From: Roseiarcus sp963820775
GTDB taxonomy: Bacteria > Pseudomonadota > Alphaproteobacteria > Rhizobiales > Beijerinckiaceae
Assembly: GCA_963820775.1 (NCBI GenBank)
Contig: CAWGBF010000015.1
Span: forward strand, 1,116,001-1,180,000
DNA: 64,000 bases
Reading direction: 5' to 3'
Part shown: positions 9,276 through 17,934 of the stretch, piece by piece
How the letters are laid out: the number at the start of each line of letters is the position of its first letter
Numbering within the stretch: position 1 is the stretch's first letter
Notes under the pieces: model-generated
Seen by the model: the letters and a program-made list of their open reading frames with translations, nothing else
The model's database searches: none
Told to the model about the DNA's origin: nothing
Program-made: the position numbers and the translations under genes

Positions 9276-10301
9276 ATGATCGAACCCTCCCCATCTCCCA
9301 TCCCGGTTTTGGCCCTCGATTCCGACAGCCTTGCCCAAGGCCCCGGCGCTCCATCCGCTCCCAATGACACGGCGCTTCTCGACGACTATTCGCGCGTCGT
9401 CAGCGACGTTGTGGACCGCGTCGGCCCGAGCGTGGTGCGCATCGACGTGCGCAAGAACGGCCGCAGCGCCGGCTCGGGCTCCGGCGTCATCATTTCGTCG
9501 GACGGTCTCGCGCTGACCAACAGCCATGTCGTTCAGGGCTCGCGGACCGTCAGTCTGACCACGCTCGAAGGCCGCGAGCTTCAGGCGCGCGTGCTCGGCG
9601 ACGATCCCGACACGGATCTTGCGCTTCTGCGGGTCGAAGCCGACGTCTCGCTACCGGCGGCCAAGCTCGGCGACAGCGCCAAGCTCAAGCGTGGCCAGAT
9701 CGCCATCGCCATCGGCAATCCGCTCGGCTTCGACGCCACGGTGACGGCAGGCGTCGTCTCCGCGCTCGGACGATCGTTGCAGTCGCGCACCGGCCGGATG
9801 ATCGAGGACGTGGTGCAGACCGACGCCCCGCTCAACCCGGGCAATTCGGGCGGTCCGCTGGTGTCCTCGACTGGCGAAGTGATCGGCATCAACACCGCCG
9901 TCATCATGGGCGCCCAGGGCATCTGCTTTGCCGTGGCTTCGAACACCGCGAGTTTCGTCGCCGGCGAGATCGCCCGGCACGGGCGGGTGCGGCGAGCCTA
10001 TATCGGGGTCGGCGCTGCGACGCTCGCGATTCCACGCCGCATCGCGCTCAGACTCGCCCTCCAACAGGCGACGGGCGCGCGGCTTCTCTCCGTCGATCAG
10101 GCCGGGCCGGCCGCGCAGGCGGGGCTGTTGACCGGCGACCTGATCATCGCCCTTGACGGCAAGCCGGTGACGAGCGTCAGCGACCTCATGCGCGCGCTTG
10201 ACGCCGACAAGATCGACCGCACGGTCAGCGTCGATTTTCTGCGCCGATCGGAGCAGCTCAGGCTGTGGATCGGACCGGTGGAGCGCCCGCTGGCGGCGTA
10301 G
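9276..10301 (+). CDS. HtrA/DegQ-like S1C serine protease with one PDZ domain, no visible export signal
   Basis: A 341-residue trypsin-fold protease with the full triad H84 (TNSHVV), D114 (DPDTDLALL) and S191 (NPGNSGGP), followed by a single PDZ domain (about residues 235-335, ending VSVDFLRRSEQLRLW). DegP/DegQ enzymes normally have a signal peptide and two PDZ domains. Here the first 40 residues are polar with no hydrophobic stretch, so the protein may be cytoplasmic or the start may be misplaced. It stands alone on the + strand. Confidence 0.85.
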   Translation: MIEPSPSPIPVLALDSDSLAQGPGAPSAPNDTALLDDYSRVVSDVVDRVGPSVVRIDVRKNGRSAGSGSGVIISSDGLALTNSHVVQGSRTVSLTTLEGRELQARVLGDDPDTDLALLRVEADVSLPAAKLGDSAKLKRGQIAIAIGNPLGFDATVTAGVVSALGRSLQSRTGRMIEDVVQTDAPLNPGNSGGPLVSSTGEVIGINTAVIMGAQGICFAVASNTASFVAGEIARHGRVRRAYIGVGAATLAIPRRIALRLALQQATGARLLSVDQAGPAAQAGLLTGDLIIALDGKPVTSVSDLMRALDADKIDRTVSVDFLRRSEQLRLWIGPVERPLAA

Positions 10302-10526
10302 CTTTGCCGGCGGGCGGCGGCGCGGTTGAGTTGAGCCTAGTATAACATATATGATACGTTCTTTATCTCTTTGCGCCCACCACAGCAACGCCAAAGAGCA
10401 CGACGCTGCGGACGAAGTTTGTGACAGGTTTTGGCGCCTAACCGCTTGAAAAGGCTTGACCGGCGCCAAATTCGCGCACACCCCGAGGGCGCCAGCGGCT
10501 TGGGAGTCGCTCGCGAGGCAAAAGGC

Positions 10527-11775
10527 CTACATGTGCGTCGAATGGGCGCTCGCGAACTCGGTGCCGACGGGGACTGGAGGCTCGACCGCAAAGGCGCTCT
10601 TGTGCGCTTGAGGCGCCGGCGCTCGCGAGAAGAGCCGGCTCACTCCGAAAAGCACAATGAGGACCTGCGCCGCGACGAGCGTGTAAGACAGGCCTCGCGG
10701 CGTCGCCGACATTGCGAACCCGGCGATCAAAGGCCCAACCGCCGCCCCAGCGCCGTGCGCCAGCAGCAGGCCGCCTGAGGCCGCCACCATCTCCTCCCGC
10801 TCGACCGCGTCGCTCAAATGAGCGAGCGCCAGACTGTAGGTCGGGATGATCATGCCGCCGAACAGGGCGACGCAAAGGTAGAGCAGCCACGGATAGGCGT
10901 CGCCCGGCACGAGCGCGAGCATGGCGATCAGACTCGCAGCCGCCGCCGCGGCCGCCCCGATGATAACGAGGCGCCGGTCGTAGCGATCCGAGAGCAAACC
11001 CAACGGCCAGGCCGCCACGAATCCGCCGACGCGTCCCACTCGCCATGAAGATTGCAATCTCACCGATACTCAGACCCCGCCCCTCGGCGAAAATCGGCCC
11101 GAGCGTGAAGAACGCGCCGGTGGTCACTCCACTCAGGAATCCGGCCACGACCCCTAAAGGCGAGTCGCGATAGAGCCTGCTCAGACCGATATGGCTGCCC
11201 TCGCCGGGAGGCGCCGGCGGCGCGCCCCGGGTCAAAGCGATCGGCACAAGGGCGAGCGAAATGATGCAGGCGATGATGCAGAACGCGCGGAAGCCCGCTG
11301 GATCGGTCGTGGGCAGAAGAAGCTGGCCGCCTATGCCGGCCACCAATCCTGTCATGCCGTAAATGCTCAGAACTCGTCCCCTGTTTTCGGAAGTCGCGCC
11401 CGCGTTGAGCCAGCTCTCGACGACAATGAACATGGCGGCAAAACAGAAGCCGGTGAGCGCCCGCGCCGCTATCCACACGAACGGATCCACCACAAGAAGG
11501 TGCACGAGCGGCGCGGTGGCGGCGATTGCTCCGAAGGCCGCGAAGGTTCGAATGTGCCCAACCCGCCTTATCACTCCCGCGGCGCGCAACGATCCAATGA
11601 TGACGCCGGCCCAGAAGCCCGCCCCAACCGCGCCGATTTGAGCGAGCGTGAAGCCTTCGATTTCGCCGCGGATGCTGAGAATCGTGCCTTGAAACGTATT
11701 GCCCGTCTGCATGAGCCAGAAGCCCAGGAGCAGGGCGGGCAATGCTGGAATTGTCGCCGTCAAACTGACTGGCAT
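10527..11775 (-). CDS. MFS transporter (YcaD-like), frameshifted
   Basis: Twelve-helix major facilitator protein read in two frames. The N-terminal six helices run from MPVSLTATIPALPALLLGFWL to GEIAIFMAS, with the WLNAGATSENRGRVLSIYG loop typical of the YcaD branch. The second half resumes as GRVGGFVAAWPLGLLSDRYDRR, the helix 8-9 signature GRLSDRxDRR. The break lies at about 11034-11042 and is repaired by dropping one coding-strand G. Substrate unknown. It lies 64 bp downstream of dedA on the same strand, probably in the same operon. Confidence 0.75.
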
Positions 11776-11839
11776 CTCCGCTCCTTTGGTTGACTTCTGC
11801 GCCTAAGGTAGGGCCGGAGGCGTCGAACAGCGCCTGGCC

Positions 11840-12484
11840 TTAAGCCTTCGGGGGCCTCAGCGGCCCTGGAAGCGCCCGCTCGGCTTCTTCCTCCAGCGCC
11901 TGCTCGTGAGAACGGATGAAGCGGGCCGCGAAGACCGCGCAGATCACGGCGATGATCAGCGCGGCGACGCCCACCGGCCGCGCATAATGCTCGAAGGCGC
12001 GGCCGAGCAGGTAGCCGCCTGCCCCAAAGATCGTCGCCCAGACGATTCCGCCCGCCGCATTGAAGAGAAAGAACTCCTCCCAATTGTAGCGATTGACGCC
12101 CGCCAAGAACGCCGCAAAAGCGCGCAGCACCGCGACGAAGCGGCCGAAAAAGACGATTTTTCCGCCGTGCTTGAGGAAGAGATACTGCCCGACCTTGAGC
12201 CGCTTCTCATCAAGTCGAATATAATGCCCAAACCGATAGATAAGCGGAAAGCCGAGCTCGCGCCCGACCCAATAGCCGCAATTGTCGCCGATGATCGCGC
12301 CCGCGGCGGCCGCTCCGATCACCCAGTAGATCTTCAGCGTGCCCGAGGCGGCGAAGATCGCGGCCGTCACCAGAACGGTCTCGCCCGGCATCGGAATCCC
12401 GGCGCTTTCCAGCGCAACGATCAGGAAGACCGCGAGATAGCCGTAGGTCGCGACGACGTGCTGCAGATGCGGAACGAGATCCAT
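11840..12484 (-). CDS. DedA/VTT-family inner membrane protein
   Basis: A 214-residue DedA protein of the undecaprenyl-phosphate or lipid flippase-like superfamily. It shows the N-terminal ESAGIPMPGETVLV re-entrant segment, the central GRELGFPLIYRFG, the FFGRFVAVLRAFAAFLAGV motif with the conserved basic residues, and C-terminal transmembrane helices. Its start is 1 bp after the stop of the upstream small gene, so the two are coupled. Members support envelope homeostasis and membrane potential; the lipid moved here is not determined by sequence. Confidence 0.9.
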   Translation of the reverse strand: MDLVPHLQHVVATYGYLAVFLIVALESAGIPMPGETVLVTAAIFAASGTLKIYWVIGAAAAGAIIGDNCGYWVGRELGFPLIYRFGHYIRLDEKRLKVGQYLFLKHGGKIVFFGRFVAVLRAFAAFLAGVNRYNWEEFFLFNAAGGIVWATIFGAGGYLLGRAFEHYARPVGVAALIIAVICAVFAARFIRSHEQALEEEAERALPGPLRPPKA

Positions 12485-12485
12485 G

Positions 12486-12854
12486 TCAAGGCGACGCCTT
12501 GACTCCGGTCAAGCGACGCGCGTTGGCGCGCACTTTGCGCCGCGCGGGCGCGGCGGCGGCCTCGGCGATCGCGGTAAGGCCTGCCGAGACGTCGTTGGGC
12601 GTCCGCACGCCGCCGAACGCCGCCTTGATGAAAAAGGCGTTCCAGGCCGCCTGTGCGGCGAAAGCGCCTTCAATCGTTGCGTCGATCTTCTCCTGCACCA
12701 TGAGCCGCGCTTCGCGCGTCTTGTCGGATTGCCGACCGCCAGGCGCAAGCAGATTCTGGGTGCGAGCGGCGATCGTCAACGCCGCGTCGGCGCCGGCTTG
12801 CGCGTTGGCCTTGGCGATGGCGAGAGATCGCCTGGCGACACTTCGCGAAACCAT
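12486..12854 (-). CDS. Small alpha-helical phasin-like hypothetical protein
   Basis: A 122-residue alanine-rich protein predicted to be nearly all helix (KANAQAGADAALTIAARTQ, then EARLMVQEKIDATIEGAFAAQ), ending in a basic Pro/Ala/Lys tail. The composition resembles short phasin-like proteins of PHA-forming alphaproteobacteria, but I see no decisive motif. It ends 1 bp before dedA and is likely cotranscribed. Function unassigned. Confidence 0.6.
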   Translation of the reverse strand: MVSRSVARRSLAIAKANAQAGADAALTIAARTQNLLAPGGRQSDKTREARLMVQEKIDATIEGAFAAQAAWNAFFIKAAFGGVRTPNDVSAGLTAIAEAAAAPARRKVRANARRLTGVKASP

Positions 12855-12961
12855 TCAGTTCTCCAGTCGGAGCCCGGCGCAAGACTCGGGAACAAGGAAT
12901 CGTTCCGGGCTGCACACCATGGGGGAAGTTTTGCCCTGCGGCAAGTGTAAGACGCCTCGCG

Positions 12962-13414
12962 TCAGCTCAGTGGTTCGATGCGGTACTGAATGAAGCCCGT
13001 GCGCACAGCGACCGCGTCGTAAAGCTTGCGCGCGACGGCGTTGGTCTCATGGGTGTTCCAATACACGCGCGCCGCGCCCGCCTCCTTTGCCGCGGCGGCG
13101 ACGGCTGCGATCAGCGCCCGGCCGACACCGCCGCCCCTTACGGCCTCGCTGACGTAGAGGTCCTGCAGATAGCACTGGGAATTGATCAGCCACGTGCTGC
13201 GCTGAAACAGATAATGGGTAAGACCGATGAGTTCGCCGCCACGCTCGGCGACGAACGCATGCACCGGCTCGAGAGGATCGAAAATGCGCGCGAAGGTCGC
13301 GTTGGCGACCTCATCGCTCCACTGAGCGCGATAGAAAACGAGATAGCCGCGCCACAGCGGCTCCCATTGCTCGCGATCCGCACGCTCGATCGCGCGCACC
13401 CTGAAATCTGGCAA
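12962..13414 (-). CDS. GNAT-family N-acetyltransferase
   Basis: A 150-residue GCN5-related acetyltransferase. The acetyl-CoA-binding motif A reads LYVSEAVRGGGVGRALIAAVAAAA (R/Q-x-x-G-x-G/A form), followed by the YWNTHETNAVARKLYDAV segment typical of small-molecule or amine acetyltransferases. I prefer the TTG at 13414 because GGAGGG sits about 6 nt upstream and the domain begins at once (PDFRVRAIERADREQW). An in-frame ATG at 13465 would add 17 basic residues. Acceptor unknown. Confidence 0.75.
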   Translation of the reverse strand: MPDFRVRAIERADREQWEPLWRGYLVFYRAQWSDEVANATFARIFDPLEPVHAFVAERGGELIGLTHYLFQRSTWLINSQCYLQDLYVSEAVRGGGVGRALIAAVAAAAKEAGAARVYWNTHETNAVARKLYDAVAVRTGFIQYRIEPLS

Positions 13415-13555
13415 TTTCCGCCCTCCCCGCTCGATCCGAATCCGCGATACGCGCGCGAGGGCCATAGGATCGAGGGTCCCGACCGTCTTGACAAGCGCCC
13501 GCCCAGGGGACTGCTTTGCCCGCGCCGCTCGATATTGTCGGCGATGGAGCCAGGA

Positions 13556-13933
13556 ATGATCCGCTCTCCCCTTATTCTCGCCGGCGTCGCCGCGCTCATG
13601 GGCGCGGCTGGGGTCGCGCTCGCGGCTGCGGGCGTTCACGAGAACGGCGGCGAGCTCGCACAGAGGGGCGCACTGTTTCTTCTGCTGCACGCGTGTGCAG
13701 CGCTTGCAATCGCCGCGCACGCCCGGGTCGGGACCGCCTCGGCGCGGGCGCTCGTGGTTGTCGGCTTCGTGATGGAAGCCGGCGCGATCCTGTTCTCGGC
13801 CGAGCTCGCAATGCATGTCTTCACCGGCGAGCGCATTTTTCTTTTCGCCGCTCCGATCGGCGGCACGACCATGATGCTGTCCTGGGTCGCACTGGCGGTG
13901 GTTTTTGCGAGCGCGAGCCGGAGCGCGGCTTGA
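13556..13933 (+). CDS. DUF423-family small membrane protein
   Basis: A 125-residue protein with four hydrophobic helices. The N-terminal AALMGAAGVALAAAGVHE, the central ARALVVVGFVMEAGAILFSAEL and the GGTTMMLSWVALAVVF end fit the DUF423 (YgdD) family. The ATG at 13556 has GGAG 6-9 nt upstream; an in-frame ATG at 13544 is possible. Biochemical role unknown for the family. Confidence 0.75.
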   Translation: MIRSPLILAGVAALMGAAGVALAAAGVHENGGELAQRGALFLLLHACAALAIAAHARVGTASARALVVVGFVMEAGAILFSAELAMHVFTGERIFLFAAPIGGTTMMLSWVALAVVFASASRSAA

Positions 13934-14043
13934 CGTTTTGCGCCTTCGCGGGCGCCGCCAGCCAACACGGATTCGCGCTCAGGCGCCGCATCGCGCCTGA
14001 CGCGGGCGCGGCCCGAGAACCCGACCCGCGGCGCGAGGGCCAT

Positions 14044-14343
14044 CTATTCAGCCGCCTGTGGTGCGGGAAAAGGCGTCACCTTGATCGACTTGGCCCGCCG
14101 ACGCGCATGCCACAAATCATATGACAATTGATTGCGCAACCACGATTCAGCAGAGCCAAGTCCCGCCTTCTCGAGGCGTATCGCCATGTCGGCGGAAACG
14201 CCGTTGTGGCCGTTCAACAGTTCCGAGAGGGACCCGCGCGAAACACCGAGCCCCCTGGCCGCCGCTGTCACGGTCAAACGGAGAGGCTTCAGGCATTCCT
14301 CACGCAGGATTTCACCAGGATGGGGAGGGTTGAACATTTCCAT
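14044..14343 (-). CDS. higA: HigA-family antitoxin, now separated from its promoter by an IS630 element
   Basis: A 99-residue XRE-fold antitoxin. It shows the family's N-terminal NPPHPGEILREECLKPL and the helix-turn-helix VTAAARGLGVSRGSLSELLNG. HigA neutralises HigB and represses the operon. It is intact; alternative starts are ATG 14343 and 14337. In the restored operon it begins 16 bp after the higB stop, but the element at 14388-15547 now lies between it and the higBA promoter, so expression must rely on readthrough or a new promoter. The longer open frame running up to 14922 is only the element read antisense. Confidence 0.85.
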   Translation of the reverse strand: MEMFNPPHPGEILREECLKPLRLTVTAAARGLGVSRGSLSELLNGHNGVSADMAIRLEKAGLGSAESWLRNQLSYDLWHARRRAKSIKVTPFPAPQAAE

Positions 14344-14387
14344 GCAATGACCGAATCCGCTAGTGATAGTCTTCGAGATCCACATTA

Positions 14388-15547
14388 TACCAAATCTCTG
14401 AAGGGATGACTCGGTTCGGATTTCCAACTCGCCTGGCGTCTGATTCAAGGTGGCGAACAGAGGAGGTTCGCCATGCCCATTCCGCTTCGGGGCGATTATG
14501 ACGCTGAGATGGTGAGAGCTGCGGCCAAGCGGTCGAAGGACGGGCCGCAGGCCAGGCGGCTTTTGGCTCTGGCGGCGGTTTACGAAGGCGCGACGCGCAC
14601 CGAGGCGGCGAAGATCGGCGGGGTGACGCTTCAAATCATTCGCGATTGGGTGATGAAGTTCAACGCCCATGGACCGGAAGGCTTGATTGATCGCAAGCCG
14701 CCCGGACAGGCTCCCCGGCTGAACGGCGCACACCGCGCCGCGCTCGCCGCGATCATCGAGAGCGGCCCGATCCCGGCGGTTCATGGGGTCGTGCGCTGGC
14801 GGATTGTCGATCTCTGCCAATGGATTTTCGAGGAGTTTCGCGTCGTCGTCGCCAAGCAGACGTTGAGCCGCGAACTGCGCGCCATGGGTTATCGCAAGCT
14901 CTCGGCCCGTCCCCGCCATCATGCTCAGGCCGCAGGCGCGATCGAAGATTTTAAAAAAGCTTTTCCGCGCGCCTGGAAGCGATCGGGCGCGAGAAGGACG
15001 TCGAGCCCAGCGCCATAGAGGTCTGGTTCGCCGACGAGGCGCGCGTCGGCCAGAAGAACAAGATCACCCGGCGCTGGGCCAAGCGCGGCGCGCGTCCAAG
15101 CGCTCCCAAAGATCAGCGAACCGCCTCGGCTTATATCTTCGGCGCGATCTGTCCCAAGGACGGCAAAGGCGCGGCCCTGGTCATGCCACGCTGCAACACG
15201 GAGGCGATGAACCTCCATCTCGCCGAAATCGCCACCCAGATCGCGCCGAGAGCGCACGCCGTGCTGCTGGTCGATCAGGCCGGCTGGCATTTGTCCGGCA
15301 GATTGATCGTCCCGCCCAACATGACGCTGATCCCGTTCCCCGCAAAGTGCCCAGAGCTCAACCCGCAGGAAAACATCTGGCAGTTCCTGCGCGACAACTG
15401 GCTCTCAAATCGGATCTTCAATTGCTTCGACGACATCGTCGATCACTGCTGCGAAGCATGGAACAAGCTCATAAACCAGCCCTGGAGGATCATGTCGATC
15501 GGCCTTCGGGACTGGGCCTATCGGTCATGATCACTGAGTCTTGGTAT
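14388..15547. mobile_element. IS630-family insertion sequence inside higB
   Basis: About 1160 bp. The left end TACCAAATCTCTGAAGGGAT and the inverted right end ATACCAAGACTCAGTGATCA share TACCAA, then CTC and a later ATGAC word, giving imperfect terminal inverted repeats. A TA dinucleotide borders each side (14386-14387 and 15548-15549), the hallmark target duplication of IS630/Tc1-mariner transposases. The two ends differ by one base in length, so boundaries are good to about 1 bp. Removing the element and one TA rebuilds an intact higB, which independently fixes the junctions. Confidence 0.85.
14473..15530 (+). CDS. IS630-family transposase in two frames (-1 shift at an A6 run)
   Basis: The first frame (14473-15018) gives the N-terminal helix-turn-helix part (ARRLLALAAVYEGATRTEAA, then the IRDWVMKFNAHGPEGL winged helix). 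The second frame carries the DDE catalytic domain: D in WFADEARVGQ, D in HAVLLVDQAGWH, E in PELNPQENIWQF. The switch is a -1 shift at a run of six A (14953-14958), just after a TAA in the -1 frame. Such -1 shifts are known in IS630 members, so programmed slippage is plausible, though a homopolymer sequence error cannot be excluded. All three catalytic acids are intact. Confidence 0.85.
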
Positions 15548-15800
15548 TAGTCGCGTCTTCGCCATTAATCTCGAAAGTCAGACGGTAGTTCCCGGTTATC
15601 CAGACTGACCACACCCCTTGGCGGTCGGCCTTGAGAGGATGAAGCCGAAAGCCTGGCAACGCCATCGCCTCAGGAAGCGGTCCGTCATTTAGGCGCGACA
15701 AAACTCTGCGCAGTTTCGGGGCAAGCTGGGCGTTGACGCCTTTCGCGCTGCCGGTTCGAAACAGGGCCTCGAGTCCCTTGTGACGAAACCGCTTGATCAT
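15531..15800 (-). pseudogene. higB: HigB-family mRNA interferase toxin, 3' end replaced by IS630
   Basis: The 89-residue frame matches HigB/RelE-type toxins (MIKRFRHKGLEALFRTGS, then LPGFRLHPLKADRQGVWSVW). It keeps H54 and K57, but its last five residues (NTKTQ) come from the insertion sequence. Joining the flanks across the TA duplication gives a 92-residue protein ending NVDLEDYH, with D90, Y91 and H92 at the positions of the catalytic residues known in Proteus HigB. The residual -VDLEDYH stop codon sits at 14358-14360, on the far side of the element. The toxin is predicted to be catalytically dead. Confidence 0.9.
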
Positions 15801-15834
15801 TCCATAGTGTAGGGTGTCGGCAGACGGTTTACAA
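15801..15834 (-). promoter_or_regulatory. Probable higBA promoter giving a leaderless transcript
   Basis: Reading the minus strand, TTGTAA (15834-15829) and TACACT (15811-15806) are separated by 17 bp, a good sigma70-type pair. The -10 box ends only about 5 nt before the higB ATG at 15800, so the transcript would start at or very near the start codon. The spacer is a natural HigA operator site, but I see no perfect dyad. Confidence 0.45.
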
Positions 15835-15852
15835 GAGGGCCAGCGAGCCCGC

Positions 15853-17562
15853 TTAGTCCCGGACGAACGCGAACTTATCGACGTCGACCAGCCCCATGTC
15901 GGTGATCTTGAGATGGGGGATCACCGGCAGCGGCAGGAAGGCGACCTGCAGGAACGGCTCGGCGAGCGTCACCCCTAAGCTTTTGGCCGCGGCGCGCAGC
16001 GGAATCAGCGCTTCCCGCACAGTCTCGAAGCTTTTGAGGCTCATGAGGCCCGCGACCGGCAGCGGCAATTCGGCGATCACCTTGCCGTCGACTGCGACCG
16101 CGAACCCGCCCTCGGTCTCGCGCAGGCGATTGACCGCCGCGGCCATATCGACCTCATCGGCGCCGACCACGCAAAGATTGTGGCTGTCGTGGCCGACGGA
16201 CGAAGCGATCGCGCCGCGCTTCATGCCGAAGCCGTTGACGAAGGCCGTCGCGTGATTGTCATTGACGCCGTGGCGCGCGACGACCGAGACTTTGACGACG
16301 TCCTGGCTTAGATCGACGCCGCGCTCGCCGTTTTTGAACGGCAACGTCAACGGAATGCGGTCGGTGATGATCTTGCCCGGAATGACGCCGATCGCCTGGG
16401 TCGACGGCCCCTGCCCCCGGGCGACGAAATCACTCGGCTCGACCCGCCGCGCCTTGACGCTCGCACGCCCGACCGGCTCAAGCGAAGCGCGCGCCGCGAA
16501 CAAAGCTTCGTCCACCACGCGCCCCCGCGCCATCGTCATCGAGACGGCGCAGTGTTCAAGATCGTCGACAACGACGAGATCGGCGCGCCAGCCGGGCCCG
16601 ACCAGGCCGCGATCTCTGAGGCCGAAGATGCGCGCGGCCGAGATGGACGCGGCGCGATAGGCTGCGAGTGGCGGCGCGCCAAGCTTGATCGCGGTGCGGA
16701 TCATGAAGTCGAGATGGCCCTCCTCCGCGATGTCGAGCGGATTGCGGTCATCGGTGCAGAAGGCGATGAACGGCGAGTTTCGCTCGGTGATGATGGGGCA
16801 AAGCGCGTGCAAATCCTTGCATACTGAGCCTTCGCGAATGAGGAGCTGCATCCCCTTGGCGAGCTTCTCTTTTGCCTCGGGAAGGTTGGTGACCTCGTGG
16901 TCGGTGCGCACGCCGGCGCTCAAATAGCCATTGAGGGCGGCGCCGGTGAGGAGCGGACTGTGCCCATCGATCGGCCGGGTCTGGAACGCCGCAAGCTTGG
17001 CGAGGCATGACGGGTCGCGCGCCAGCACTCCTGGAAAATTCATGAATTCCGCCAGCCCCAGAACTTTGGGTTGATCGGCGAGGGGCAGAAGATCGTCGGC
17101 CTCGAGCCGCGCGCCCGAGGTCTCGAGCGCTGTCGCCGGAACGCAGCTCGACAGCTGCACCCGCAGGTCCATCGCGGTCAGCATTGACGCGTCGAGAAAG
17201 TAACGCAGGCCAGTGAGTCCAAGGACGTTGGCGATTTCGTGCGGGTCGCAGATCGACGTCGTCACGCCGTGGCTCAGCACGCAGCGGTCGAATTCAAGTG
17301 GAGTGAGAAGCGAGGATTCGACGTGGCAATGCGTGTCGATGAAACCCGGGACGATCACCTTGCCGCGGACATCGATCTCGCGTTCGCCTCTATACTCGCC
17401 CATCGTTCCGACGATGCGGTCGTTGCAAATCGCAACGTCGCTCTCGATGAGCTCGCCGCCGACCAGATCGAGAATCCGCCCGCCCTTCAACACCACGTCG
17501 GCCTGGGCGAGCCCCTGCCCCTGCTCAATTGCGCGCTTGAGAAAGGCGATGGCGTCGCTCAT
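15853..17562 (-). CDS. ade: Adenine deaminase
   Basis: Converts adenine to hypoxanthine and ammonia in purine salvage. The 569-residue length is typical of the amidohydrolase-superfamily Ade group. It has the N-terminal VIVPGFIDTHCHVESS metal site (HxH), TSICDPHEIANVLG, the FCTDDRNPLDIAEEGHLD segment with the metal-binding Asp, and the Ade-specific C-terminal domain containing ARHGVNDNHATAFVNGFG and ASSVGHDSHNLCVVG. It stands alone; the next gene on this strand is the broken higB. Confidence 0.95.
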   Translation of the reverse strand: MSDAIAFLKRAIEQGQGLAQADVVLKGGRILDLVGGELIESDVAICNDRIVGTMGEYRGEREIDVRGKVIVPGFIDTHCHVESSLLTPLEFDRCVLSHGVTTSICDPHEIANVLGLTGLRYFLDASMLTAMDLRVQLSSCVPATALETSGARLEADDLLPLADQPKVLGLAEFMNFPGVLARDPSCLAKLAAFQTRPIDGHSPLLTGAALNGYLSAGVRTDHEVTNLPEAKEKLAKGMQLLIREGSVCKDLHALCPIITERNSPFIAFCTDDRNPLDIAEEGHLDFMIRTAIKLGAPPLAAYRAASISAARIFGLRDRGLVGPGWRADLVVVDDLEHCAVSMTMARGRVVDEALFAARASLEPVGRASVKARRVEPSDFVARGQGPSTQAIGVIPGKIITDRIPLTLPFKNGERGVDLSQDVVKVSVVARHGVNDNHATAFVNGFGMKRGAIASSVGHDSHNLCVVGADEVDMAAAVNRLRETEGGFAVAVDGKVIAELPLPVAGLMSLKSFETVREALIPLRAAAKSLGVTLAEPFLQVAFLPLPVIPHLKITDMGLVDVDKFAFVRD

Positions 17563-17934
17563 GAACCGGCTCCGTGAGTGAGATTGTTCGCTTGGTTTCG
17601 AGCTTGAACGGGCGGCTCAACCGGAGTCTCAACTCTTAGCTTGCAGGGGTCGCTAGGTCGAGAGTTGCATCGCCTTGCCCTCACCCGGAGCCGCGGGCCG
17701 ACTTCTTTAGCGGGAAAGAGCCCGTTGGCGGCGCCAACCAACTTCGCGACGGCTGGCGCGTCGATTTGTCCAGAGGGAATACTTTCGCCCCTATGAGTGG
17801 CGCCGCCCAACATCCTGAACTTTAGCCGCGAAAATGTGGAGCAAAAGTCTTGGACTATTCAACAAAGAACAGCCGCGATCTTGTTGCATAGGTTCTAAGC
17901 ATAATTGGTGCATAATTAATGATGGGAGACATCC
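17563..17934. other. Intergenic region between ade and the MBL-fold gene
   Basis: 372 bp between divergent genes. The part next to ade holds no convincing ORF. The part next to the MBL gene is AT-rich and carries the tandem 11-bp repeat listed separately. No RNA gene recognised. Confidence 0.6.
17899..17921 (+). promoter_or_regulatory. Tandem 11-bp direct repeat upstream of the MBL-fold gene
   Basis: GCATAATTGGT and GCATAATTAAT follow one another head to tail, exactly 11 bp apart, ending 13 bp before the ATG at 17935. A GGGAGA ribosome binding site follows. The spacing of one helical turn suggests a dimeric regulator site or overlapping -10 elements. Confidence 0.4.

Noticed and set aside
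14044..14922. A 292-codon minus-strand frame continuing upstream of higA
   Set aside because: The upstream part is the IS630 transposase read antisense; only the C-terminal 99 residues are HigA-like.
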